Shown: positions 1-6,046 of the stretch, piece after piece
Position numbering within the stretch: the first letter of the stretch is position 1
Layout of the letters: each line of letters begins with the position of its first letter
Assembly (NCBI GenBank): GCA_021793945.1
Contig: JAJYRT010000068.1
Location: forward strand, 1 to 9,472
DNA: 9,472 bases
Reading direction: 5' to 3'
Source: Thermoplasmata archaeon
GTDB lineage: Archaea > Thermoplasmatota > Thermoplasmata > Thermoplasmatales > Thermoplasmataceae
Notes under the pieces: generated by a model
The model's database searches: none
What the model saw: the letters and a program-made list of their open reading frames with translations, nothing else
Told to the model about the DNA's origin: nothing
Position numbers and translations under genes: made by a program

Positions 1-1
1 C

Positions 2-1243
2 GAAACAATAACAATCAGCCTGGATGAGGCGCGACGCCTTTTCGTCATAAAGCAGCACCTCATGGAAAGGGACAGGGATGGCGATTTTAAGCAACGATTG
101 ATTTCACTTATCAGGGACATAGGATACATACAATGGGACCCTGTTTCAATCCTGGCACCGTCACACTTGATTTCCGTCTGGAGCCGCTTGGGCAAATTCG
201 ACCTTTCTGATCTAGAACAATTGCTGTGGAATGACAGGATGATATTCTTGCATTGGACTCCAACCGCAGTTCTTGTTTCAACCGAAGACTATCCAATCTT
301 TCATTCCTTAATGAAAAGGTATCCGGAGTCACTCGGCAATTCATGGGCATCTCACATCAAGCCGGCAAAAGAATTTCTTGAAAGTCACCACGACCTAAGG
401 AAGATTGTTATGGACATGCTTAGAACTGGACCAGCGGATGCTCGCATGTTCAAGGGGATTGGCAGAAGAGTTAAAAGCAGTGATGGCTGGTCATCCGGGA
501 ACGAAGTGACTACACTTCTCTATCACCTTCACATGTCCGGCGAGGTGATGGTTTGTGGCCATAATGCTAACCAGAACGTGTGGTCATTAACTGATGCCTT
601 TCTGCCAGACTGGGCTGAGAAAAAGGAATTAAGCATACCGGAACTGGAGAGCACGACCGCTCTGAGGGCACTCAAGGCTCTGGGAGTCGGGTCTGAATAT
701 GATATAAATAGATATTTTGTCAGGGGGAGGTACATACAACTCTCCAGCACATTGGAGCAGCTTCAAAGCAACTCAAGAATTGTTATGGTAAAAATGCATG
801 GAGGAAGGCAAAGCAGGAAGTGGTTTATTCGTAGTGAAGACATCAAGCTTTTGGAGTCTCTCGAAAAGGGTACTTATGATGATCATATGCGGCTGATATC
901 TCCATTTGACAACATCCTGTCCAACAGGGAACGTGCGAAAGCAATGTTCAATTTTGAGTACACCCTTGAACAATTCGTTCCCATGGCAAAGCGTAAATAT
1001 GGCACCTATGTTCTGCCCATACTTTTTGGTGACAGGCTGGTTGGCAGAATAGACGCAAGGCTTGACAAGACCCTCCATCAACTTAATGTCAATGCCGTTT
1101 ACGCGGAGCCGGGGCATGAATCTGACTTGGATATCCCTTCCAAGCTGGCTGAAACGGTTCAAGAGTTTGCTGATTTCCTCAATGCTGAGAAAATCTCATA
1201 TGGAGAGCGTTTACCAAAGGGATGGGTTCGGTTTCTCAAGTAG
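2..1243 (+). CDS. YcaQ/AlkX-like winged-helix DNA glycosylase (5' partial)
   Basis: Predicted member of the HTH_42 (COG3214, YcaQ/AlkX/AlkZ) family of DNA glycosylases that remove bulky alkylated bases and unhook interstrand crosslinks. The first ATG in the window (62) is not the true start. The same frame is open from base 2 and encodes ISLDEARRLF..KQHL, the conserved family N-terminus, so probably only a few residues are missing. Numbered from the ATG at 62, Q24-W25-D26 is the QxD catalytic motif of the E. coli YcaQ (AlkX) branch; Streptomyces AlkZ has QxQ. It is followed by the conserved HLISVWSRL. Further family blocks are SPFDN near residue 280, KRKYGTYVLPILFGDRLVGR near 313-332, and an acidic C-terminal region. 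The size (about 415 residues) is normal. It converges on the hydrolase gene across a 216-bp gap. Family membership is very likely. Glycosylase activity is inferred from the motif. Confidence 0.85.
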   Translation, partial: ETITISLDEARRLFVIKQHLMERDRDGDFKQRLISLIRDIGYIQWDPVSILAPSHLISVWSRLGKFDLSDLEQLLWNDRMIFLHWTPTAVLVSTEDYPIFHSLMKRYPESLGNSWASHIKPAKEFLESHHDLRKIVMDMLRTGPADARMFKGIGRRVKSSDGWSSGNEVTTLLYHLHMSGEVMVCGHNANQNVWSLTDAFLPDWAEKKELSIPELESTTALRALKALGVGSEYDINRYFVRGRYIQLSSTLEQLQSNSRIVMVKMHGGRQSRKWFIRSEDIKLLESLEKGTYDDHMRLISPFDNILSNRERAKAMFNFEYTLEQFVPMAKRKYGTYVLPILFGDRLVGRIDARLDKTLHQLNVNAVYAEPGHESDLDIPSKLAETVQEFADFLNAEKISYGERLPKGWVRFLK

Positions 1244-1364
1244 TAACCGCATACCCACAATGACCTGAATACTGACCAGATACAGATATACCGACTTTAC
1301 AGGGAGGGTCTTACCTCCTCGCATTTGGAATCTTTGCGCATTATCCTGCATCAATCAACAAAAT

Positions 1365-1403
1365 GGGATTGGGGAATTTTCGCTGCATCATCTGCGCAAT
1401 CCC
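1365..1403 (-). terminator. weak stem-loop in the 1244-1459 convergent spacer, possible hydrolase terminator
   Basis: GGGATTG (1365-1371) and CAATCCC (1397-1403) form a 7-bp inverted repeat with a 25-base loop. Read on the minus strand, downstream of the hydrolase stop, the stem is followed by ATTTTGTT, which resembles a terminator. The rest of the 216-bp spacer has no convincing gene. CTGCATCA occurs at 1346-1353 and 1383-1390, and TGCGCA at 1335-1340 and 1393-1398. These short repeats could be chance. The long loop and short T-run make this a weak call. Confidence 0.25.
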
Positions 1404-1459
1404 CTGAAAACGAGAGGAATCGATCTTAAGGAGAAAGCATAAGTGTTTTAAGGGAAGCT

Positions 1460-2188
1460 TTAGGTGAGGCTGGCAAGTACATCGATAACTTCGTCGGGTT
1501 TTGTGATCATTGGATAATGCCCTGATCGTATGATTCTGTACTTTCCATCCAGCTGATCCAGGTACTTACGATCCTTATCGCTAAGGTCTTCGCCATCTTT
1601 CATACAGAAGACGTATGATTTTTTCGCATTATCTACCTTCTCGCTTATGGTGATGGAGTCAAAAGCAAGTTTCAAGGGCCATGGAGTGATCTTTGACAGA
1701 AACCATTCCCTGTCATCTCCAGTCACGTCATGAGCTATTTCACTGATAACTGCCTGCGTCATGGGATATTTCCAGCCATCGCCGTTTCTTTCACTTTCCT
1801 CGATCATCTGTTTCACATATTCCTGAGACTCGCTTTCTTTACCACCCTGGGGCGTGCGTATCTTCCCAGGTATGAAGGCATCCAGGAAGAATAGCCTCTG
1901 TATTCTTTCAGGAATCCTGTCATAAACAGCAGAAATAACCTTTCCTGCAAAGCTGTGTCCCACAAGTATCACGTCATGAAGGTCCCCGAATGTGATCAGA
2001 TTAACCACGTCCGCAACCGCAGTTTCTAAACCATATTCCTTTCTTGCCAGATGGACGCGATCTCCCATTCCGGTCAGCGTTACAGGGTAAACGGAATTCC
2101 CCCTCTTCTCAAGAGCGGGTGTTATCTTTCGCCATACCCATGATCCCAGCCAGGCTCCAGGTACCAGCACGAATGTTGCCATAAACAT
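1460..2188 (-). CDS. alpha/beta hydrolase, plant-esterase/hydroxynitrile-lyase-like
   Basis: A 242-residue cytoplasmic alpha/beta-hydrolase without a signal peptide. The N-terminus (FVLVPGAWLGSWVW, residues 6-19) matches the oxyanion-hole segment of the methylesterase/hydroxynitrile-lyase group, usually HGAW..W; here a Pro replaces the usual His. The nucleophile elbow is GHSFAG with Ser79. The catalytic His is H224 in SGHYPMITKP. The acid is probably D198 or D201 in MKDGED. The triad therefore looks complete and the length is typical. The substrate cannot be read from sequence; a small ester or carbonyl compound is usual for this group. Start choice: the ATG at 2188 has GGAG four bases upstream. 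The ATG at 2182 (Met3, giving MATFVLVPGAW) lies about 26 bp from the TATA-like centre and would suit a leaderless message, so either is possible. The gene stands alone, divergent from the mevalonate-type operon. Confidence 0.85.
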   Translation of the reverse strand: MFMATFVLVPGAWLGSWVWRKITPALEKRGNSVYPVTLTGMGDRVHLARKEYGLETAVADVVNLITFGDLHDVILVGHSFAGKVISAVYDRIPERIQRLFFLDAFIPGKIRTPQGGKESESQEYVKQMIEESERNGDGWKYPMTQAVISEIAHDVTGDDREWFLSKITPWPLKLAFDSITISEKVDNAKKSYVFCMKDGEDLSDKDRKYLDQLDGKYRIIRSGHYPMITKPDEVIDVLASLT

Positions 2189-2199
2189 TATACTCCATC

Positions 2200-2226
2200 T
2201 CAGGTATTTAATTTTTTATTACCTGA
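2200..2226. promoter_or_regulatory. inverted repeat over the hydrolase TATA region, candidate operator
   Basis: TCAGGTA (2200-2206) and TACCTGA (2220-2226) form a perfect 7-bp inverted repeat around a 13-bp all-A/T spacer. Half-site centres are 20 bp apart, about two helical turns. On the minus strand the spacer holds the AT-rich TATA-like sequence (ATTAAATA type) that lies 20-28 bp upstream of the hydrolase start. A dimeric regulator bound here would block TBP access, so I read it as an operator overlapping the core promoter. No regulator gene is adjacent, and the function is inferred. Confidence 0.45.
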
Positions 2227-2297
2227 TTCCCGGCATTCTTTAAGTCCCTTCTGCTTACTCCTCCCTGCATATCATTTAATGAAACCGGAAAGATTTC

Positions 2298-2304
2298 TTA
2301 TATT
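2298..2304 (+). promoter_or_regulatory. TATA-like box upstream of the three-gene operon
   Basis: TTATATT is centred 24 bp upstream of the second in-frame ATG (2325) of the first operon gene and only about 12 bp from the first ATG (2313). If this is the TATA box, a leaderless transcript would begin at Met5. A second candidate, ATTTAAT at 2275-2281, would place transcription start about 8-10 bases before the ATG at 2313. The sequence alone does not decide between them. Confidence 0.4.
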
Positions 2305-2312
2305 CATGTCCA

Positions 2313-2939
2313 ATGAAGAAGTGTATGGATCACCTTGAACGTCTCTCAAAATATTCCATTTCATCGCCCAATGACGTATCTTTTCTGGTAATCAATTATA
2401 CTGGCGACCAGTTCAGCAGGATATTCAGCAAGATGGAATTCGTTACAGCCATAAGATACGTTTCGGAGGCCTCAAAGAAGTTCTCCATACCTGTAATCTA
2501 TGTCAATAAGGAGGTTTCAGAAACCTCTCCTCTGAGAAGTTACATAAACGAGAAACTTGAGGAAAGAACGCGTTTCCTGCCCACTATGTCTGCCTATGAC
2601 GAGAGATTCAGGGAAGGGTTCATCAGGTATCTCCCTTCCAGGGACAAAGTCATCAGGGTTGCCAGTGAGGATGCTTTCAAAAGCGACGATGTCAGGATGG
2701 CCCTGAAGAATTATGGAAGAAGGGCTGTCTATATCTGCGGCTTCCGCACGGAGGTTGAGGTTCACATGACTGCCCTTTCATGCCTTTCCAATGGTTATTT
2801 CCCTGTTGTAGTTTCAGATGCTACCTCGACTTTCTCGGAACGATCTTTCTATTCTGCCCTGGATAGCATGTCGCAGGTTGTTGAGGTCATAGACACCAGA
2901 GATTTAATTAAGCTATGGGGAGATATTGAACAGGCATGA
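2313..2939 (+). CDS. isochorismatase-fold protein lacking the catalytic triad (putative pseudoenzyme)
   Basis: A 208-residue protein with the layout of the isochorismatase/nicotinamidase cysteine-hydrolase family: strand 1 FLVINYTGDQF (24-34), the mid segment DKVIRVASEDAF (111-122), and YICGFRTEVEVHMTA..GYFPVVVSDA (140-170). All three catalytic positions appear to be lost. The Asp of the usual VVDMQ-type motif is N28. The Lys expected before the DAF motif is V116 (or R115). The nucleophilic Cys of the TEVCV motif is E149. C142 and C157 are present but not at the nucleophile position. True isochorismatases can lack the Cys, but they keep the Asp, so this protein is unlikely to be a standard hydrolase; a binding or regulatory role is possible. 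It heads an operon and overlaps the next gene by four bases (ATGA), implying translational coupling. The start may be Met5 (2325). Fold: fairly sure; function: unknown. Confidence 0.75.
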   Translation: MKKCMDHLERLSKYSISSPNDVSFLVINYTGDQFSRIFSKMEFVTAIRYVSEASKKFSIPVIYVNKEVSETSPLRSYINEKLEERTRFLPTMSAYDERFREGFIRYLPSRDKVIRVASEDAFKSDDVRMALKNYGRRAVYICGFRTEVEVHMTALSCLSNGYFPVVVSDATSTFSERSFYSALDSMSQVVEVIDTRDLIKLWGDIEQA

Positions 2940-3568
2940 ACCATCCGAAAATAGTGCTGATCGGCGGGATTCCCGGCGTTGGAAAAACCAGTATCGCCGG
3001 AGAGATAGCCAAGGCCCTCGACATAGATATCGTTCTCTCCGGAGATTACCTTCGTGAATTCATAAGACCCTTTGGCGATTACGCGAAATTCTCGGTTATG
3101 TCCAGAAGCGTATACGATGCATGGACATCCTTTGGAGAAAGGAACAGGGAGAACATAGTCTCAGGGTTTCTGGCACAGTCCGAGATTATGAATGCCGGCA
3201 TCAGCGCCATAATAAGAAGGGCTGTGGGGAACGGGGAAGATATGGTGATTGAGCAGCTTCACTTCGTCCCCTCACAGCTGGGAAGAGATCTGATCAACAA
3301 AATTTTACCGATTTACCTGTACATTCATGATATTGACATTCACCGTGATCGACTCAGGGAACGAGTGAACTTCACGCATGCCAACTCCCCGGGGGAAAGG
3401 CTTGCGGATCAGCTTGATACTTACAGGTTTATGATGGATTACTCACTTGAGGAATCAAGGAGTTATGGCATAAGAATCTTTGAGAGCAGCGACTACAGGA
3501 AAACACTGAAAGACGTCCTGACATTCGTTGAATCGGAGGTGCGTGGGATAAATGACGAGCTTCAATGA
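2936..3568 (+). CDS. P-loop kinase, probable mevalonate-3-phosphate 5-kinase
   Basis: A 210-residue P-loop kinase. The Walker A motif is GIPGVGKTS (residues 11-19) after a hydrophobic strand. Further motifs are SGDYLREFIRP (35-45) in the expected substrate-binding region, VIEQLHFVP (104-112), which resembles the IIEGVH.VP block of 2-phosphoglycerate kinases, and RLRERVNFTHANSP.ER, a likely lid region rich in Arg. The fold therefore belongs to the 2-phosphoglycerate-kinase-like group. The reaction is inferred from context. The gene overlaps by 17 bases a GHMP protein of the mevalonate-decarboxylase family, and Thermoplasmatales use a small P-loop kinase (Ta0762 in T. acidophilum, as I recall) to phosphorylate mevalonate 3-phosphate at O5. 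On that basis it would make mevalonate 3,5-bisphosphate from ATP in the cytoplasm. A true 2-phosphoglycerate kinase or another small-molecule kinase remains possible. Confidence 0.65.
   Translation: MNHPKIVLIGGIPGVGKTSIAGEIAKALDIDIVLSGDYLREFIRPFGDYAKFSVMSRSVYDAWTSFGERNRENIVSGFLAQSEIMNAGISAIIRRAVGNGEDMVIEQLHFVPSQLGRDLINKILPIYLYIHDIDIHRDRLRERVNFTHANSPGERLADQLDTYRFMMDYSLEESRSYGIRIFESSDYRKTLKDVLTFVESEVRGINDELQ
3535..3540 (+). promoter_or_regulatory. Shine-Dalgarno site for the decarboxylase gene
   Basis: A perfect GGAGGT lies inside the end of the kinase gene, 11 bases before the ATG at 3552. It supports that start, and hence the 17-bp overlap, over the in-frame ATG at 3570, which would be 29 bases away. 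It fits translation of an internal gene of a polycistronic message, in contrast with the apparently leaderless first genes in this window. Confidence 0.6.
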
Positions 3569-4646
3569 TATGGGCGAAACTTTGCTTCATGGCCTTGAGC
3601 GTGATGGCATATTTCCGGAAATAGGGAGTTATGAACCATCCTATGAACCTGGAAGAATCACCTACGGACTTGGTTACCCCATCACGGGGATAGAGAAATT
3701 TCTCGGGTATTCTGACAGGGTCATCAACATAGCAAATTTTCCATCTGTTTCAATCACCACGGATTTCTCAAGGGCTCATGCGTTTTGCCAGAGCCTGGGG
3801 GAAGGGGGGAAGGACTCAGTTATTCTTGACGGGCATTCGGATGATCGCTATACCCGGAGGTCTGAGAGGGCAATAAATTATTTCAAGTCTCTTTATGGCA
3901 TCACCGGCTCATTCAGATTCTTCATCGAGCGGGAAAGAAGGTATGGTGAAGCGAAGGGACTCGGTGAATCCGCTGCAATCGCAAGTGCTGTTGCCAGGGC
4001 TCTTGTCTCCAACGTATTCGGGGAAAAGGCGGTCAGCGACGATCCGTTTGTGAGCCGGTTCGCAAGGCTCGTGTCAGGTTCAGGGACAAGGTCCACAGCG
4101 GGTGGCATGTCAATGTGGGTGTCATACCCTTCAATAAGGGAAACACTGTCAGTCGGCTTCAGGATCAGGAAAGATATGGACAAGATCCATATTGCTGCAG
4201 TTCCTTCGGCATCTTCCATGAGAACGGAGGATGCTCACAGCCTGGCTCTGGATTCCCCTTTTTACGACAGGTGGGGGCAGGGGAAGTTCACATCTTGCGA
4301 GAATATCGCCAGAGGAAACGCCAGCACCGATGAAATAATGGGGCTGGCAGAGAAGGATTTTTACAGAATAAACGCGGTGCTGATGTCCTCCGGGTCAATA
4401 ATACAGAATCATTCATCGCTCTCCCTGATCGAGAAACTACATGAATACAGGAAGAAGAACAGCGGCATCTATTTTACTTCCGATACCGGCCCTTCCCTTG
4501 TCCTTATGTCCAGCGATCGGTCAATGTTGAAAGAATTTTCCGAGTACTCAGGGGTGGAATTGCTGGAGGGCAACATTATCACTGAATGGGACCGCACACC
4601 CTGCGCCGATCGACTTTCCAGGGCACGCAAATACTTTGGATCTTAG
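3552..4646 (+). CDS. GHMP-family mevalonate decarboxylase homologue, probable mevalonate 3,5-bisphosphate decarboxylase
   Basis: A 364-residue member of the diphosphomevalonate-decarboxylase (MDC) branch of the GHMP superfamily. GIEKFLGYSD (46-55) aligns with the MDC block IxKYWGKRD, placing K49 at the catalytic Lys (Lys18 in yeast MDC). GLGESAA (136-142) is the GHMP phosphate loop, with Glu replacing the first Ser. SGSGTRSTAGG (175-185) gives the conserved Arg, R180, and FTSDTGPS (308-315) gives the catalytic Asp, D311. Because Lys, Arg and Asp are all kept, I favour a decarboxylase over the related mevalonate 3-kinase, which lacks the Lys as I recall. In Thermoplasmatales the matching enzyme converts mevalonate 3,5-bisphosphate to isopentenyl phosphate for archaeal lipid synthesis, and the adjoining kinase gene would supply its substrate. 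The alternatives are classical MDC or mevalonate 3-kinase. A pyrimidine-rich tract just past the stop (about 4671-4695), inside the convergent gene, could end transcription. Confidence 0.7.
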   Translation: MTSFNDMGETLLHGLERDGIFPEIGSYEPSYEPGRITYGLGYPITGIEKFLGYSDRVINIANFPSVSITTDFSRAHAFCQSLGEGGKDSVILDGHSDDRYTRRSERAINYFKSLYGITGSFRFFIERERRYGEAKGLGESAAIASAVARALVSNVFGEKAVSDDPFVSRFARLVSGSGTRSTAGGMSMWVSYPSIRETLSVGFRIRKDMDKIHIAAVPSASSMRTEDAHSLALDSPFYDRWGQGKFTSCENIARGNASTDEIMGLAEKDFYRINAVLMSSGSIIQNHSSLSLIEKLHEYRKKNSGIYFTSDTGPSLVLMSSDRSMLKEFSEYSGVELLEGNIITEWDRTPCADRLSRARKYFGS

Positions 4647-4660
4647 GCAATGACCTTCAG

Positions 4661-5989
4661 TCAAAGGACGAACCTTTCTCTCTCCACATTTCTTTCAGCT
4701 ACTCCGAGGAGGGCCGTGCTTGCTTCTGGACCGCCATACAACTTTGCATTGCTGTGACCAAAATAAACCGCCGCAGTATATCTTCCTATTGCGTCTCCCT
4801 TCAGTATCCCGCTGCCGCTTGTTCCTGTGCTTATGACCATGTTTAGCTCCCTGAATATGAAAGGGTTCATGTCCGCGGTGCTGTATGAATAGTAACCTGC
4901 CCAGCTTGAGGCAATCTTTGCCCTTGCAGTGGATGGAAAATAAGCAGAAAGCACCTGGCCCAGGCTGTAATTATAAAAGTCAGGCTCCGGCTGAGGGTCT
5001 TCCGTGAAGGAGAAATCCCTTCCAATGTCGTCGGCAAGGCCAACCCACATGGATCGTTCCCTGGGGGCCGGCCTGATGTATATTCCATGAGACGGCAGGA
5101 TGGTGAACGGGAGTATGCCGTTCTGGTTTATGCCGGAACGCATCACGGTATCCTCTATTTCCGGTCCTGACAGGGAAAAAATCTGGCGTTTCTTTGGCCG
5201 GATGTGACTGTCTACACCAAGTGGATCGAGGAGGCCGGTTGTCCAGGCGTCGGTGGCGAGTATGTAAGTATCGGCAAAGAGGCTTCCTTTTGCAGTATCC
5301 AGCGAAGCTATCTGCTTTTTCTGCCAGTTGAATGGCTCACCCGGGAAATTCAGAGGGTTTACAGGTGCAAGGTTGATCCTCTCCACTGTGGTGCTGAACG
5401 CGAATTCAACACCCATCTTCCTTGATTCCTCGAAATAGAATTTTGAAATCAGGTCTGGCTCAATTATCCCGCAGTTAAGCCCGAGCAGCCCCGCATCTAC
5501 GTTTGCAAGATCCATAAGCTGTTTTGCCTCGGGATCAGGATTCAGGTTGATGTTGGGGATGTGCGATAATTCATCCCTTTCAAGTACCCGGATCCTGGTG
5601 CGCCTGGCGAACTCTTCAACAACACCGGACCTTATCTGCTGATCACTCATTAGGAAAAGGTAGCCCACAAAATTCATGCCTATGTCATAGCCAAGGTCCT
5701 GCTGGACGTGTTTATAAAAATTGACAGTTGATGAGGAAAGTTTGAAATTAACTTCGGAAGAGAACAAGTCACGGAACCCGGCCGCACTTTTGCCTGTGTT
5801 TCCCTGTGCATATGAAGGTGCTTTCTCCACCACGAGAACCCTAAGATCCCGGCTCTCGTTCTTTATGTGGTATGCAGTGCTGAGCCCTATGATTCCAGCT
5901 CCAACTATAATAACATCATACTTCTGATTTTCCACTCTGGGGAATCCCATTTGCTGATTAATATTATTGTCTGCCGCCACCGCCGTCAT
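4661..5989 (-). CDS. FAD-dependent oxidoreductase, DAO family
   Basis: A 442-residue flavoprotein of the D-amino-acid oxidase/glycine-oxidase/sarcosine-oxidase type. The Rossmann dinucleotide site is YDVIIVGAGIIGLSTAYHI (24-42, GxGxxG at 30-35), followed by the ribose-binding Glu E55 in VLVVEKAP. A GNTGKSAAGFRD segment follows at about 63-74, as in many archaeal DAO-type oxidases. The C-terminal part has WAGYYSYSTADMNPFI and VISTGTSGSGILKGDAIGR, the FAD-closing motif. The first 22 residues precede the Rossmann strand and are Asn/Gln-rich. Met14 is an alternative start, but a TATA-like box about 25 bp upstream of the ATG at 5989 favours the longer form. There is no clear signal peptide or membrane segment. 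The substrate, probably a small amine or amino acid, cannot be decided. The gene converges on the decarboxylase gene with a 14-bp gap and diverges from VAT across 57 bp. Confidence 0.85.
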   Translation of the reverse strand: MTAVAADNNINQQMGFPRVENQKYDVIIVGAGIIGLSTAYHIKNESRDLRVLVVEKAPSYAQGNTGKSAAGFRDLFSSEVNFKLSSSTVNFYKHVQQDLGYDIGMNFVGYLFLMSDQQIRSGVVEEFARRTRIRVLERDELSHIPNINLNPDPEAKQLMDLANVDAGLLGLNCGIIEPDLISKFYFEESRKMGVEFAFSTTVERINLAPVNPLNFPGEPFNWQKKQIASLDTAKGSLFADTYILATDAWTTGLLDPLGVDSHIRPKKRQIFSLSGPEIEDTVMRSGINQNGILPFTILPSHGIYIRPAPRERSMWVGLADDIGRDFSFTEDPQPEPDFYNYSLGQVLSAYFPSTARAKIASSWAGYYSYSTADMNPFIFRELNMVISTGTSGSGILKGDAIGRYTAAVYFGHSNAKLYGGPEASTALLGVAERNVERERFVL

Positions 5990-6011
5990 TTCTCCAATTA
6001 TGTTTTGTCCC

Positions 6012-6026
6012 TATATTCTTAAATAT
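6012..6026. promoter_or_regulatory. overlapping divergent TATA boxes for the oxidoreductase and VAT
   Basis: The 57-bp gap contains TATATT (6012-6017), next to and partly mirrored by TTAAATAT (6019-6026); ATATT and AATAT are inverted repeats separated by CTTA. TTAAATAT is centred about 24.5 bp from the VAT ATG (6047). Read on the minus strand, the AATATA box is centred about 25.5 bp from the oxidoreductase ATG (5989). Archaeal transcription usually starts about 22-27 bp from the TATA centre, so both mRNAs would start at or next to their start codons. TBP could probably occupy only one orientation at a time. Confidence 0.55.
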
Positions 6027-6046
6027 CCTTTTGCAAATATGGGGGC

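Noticed and set aside
62..64. The ATG at 62 as the start of the glycosylase gene
   Set aside because: The frame is open to the left edge and encodes the conserved family N-terminus (ISLDEARRLF), so the true start lies outside the window.
1364..1408. 14-codon micro-ORF with a CxxC motif (ATG at 1364)
   Set aside because: Too short, no ribosome-binding site, and it coincides with the inverted repeat that better explains the sequence.
1430..1451. Good AAGGAG ribosome-site-like sequence before a GTG at 1443
   Set aside because: The GTG is followed at once by a stop (GTG TTT TAA), so no gene begins here.
2936..3568. Assignment as 2-phosphoglycerate kinase for cyclic 2,3-diphosphoglycerate synthesis
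   Set aside because: The fold resemblance is real, but no cDPG synthetase gene is nearby and the overlap with an MDC-family gene favours a mevalonate role. Kept as an alternative.
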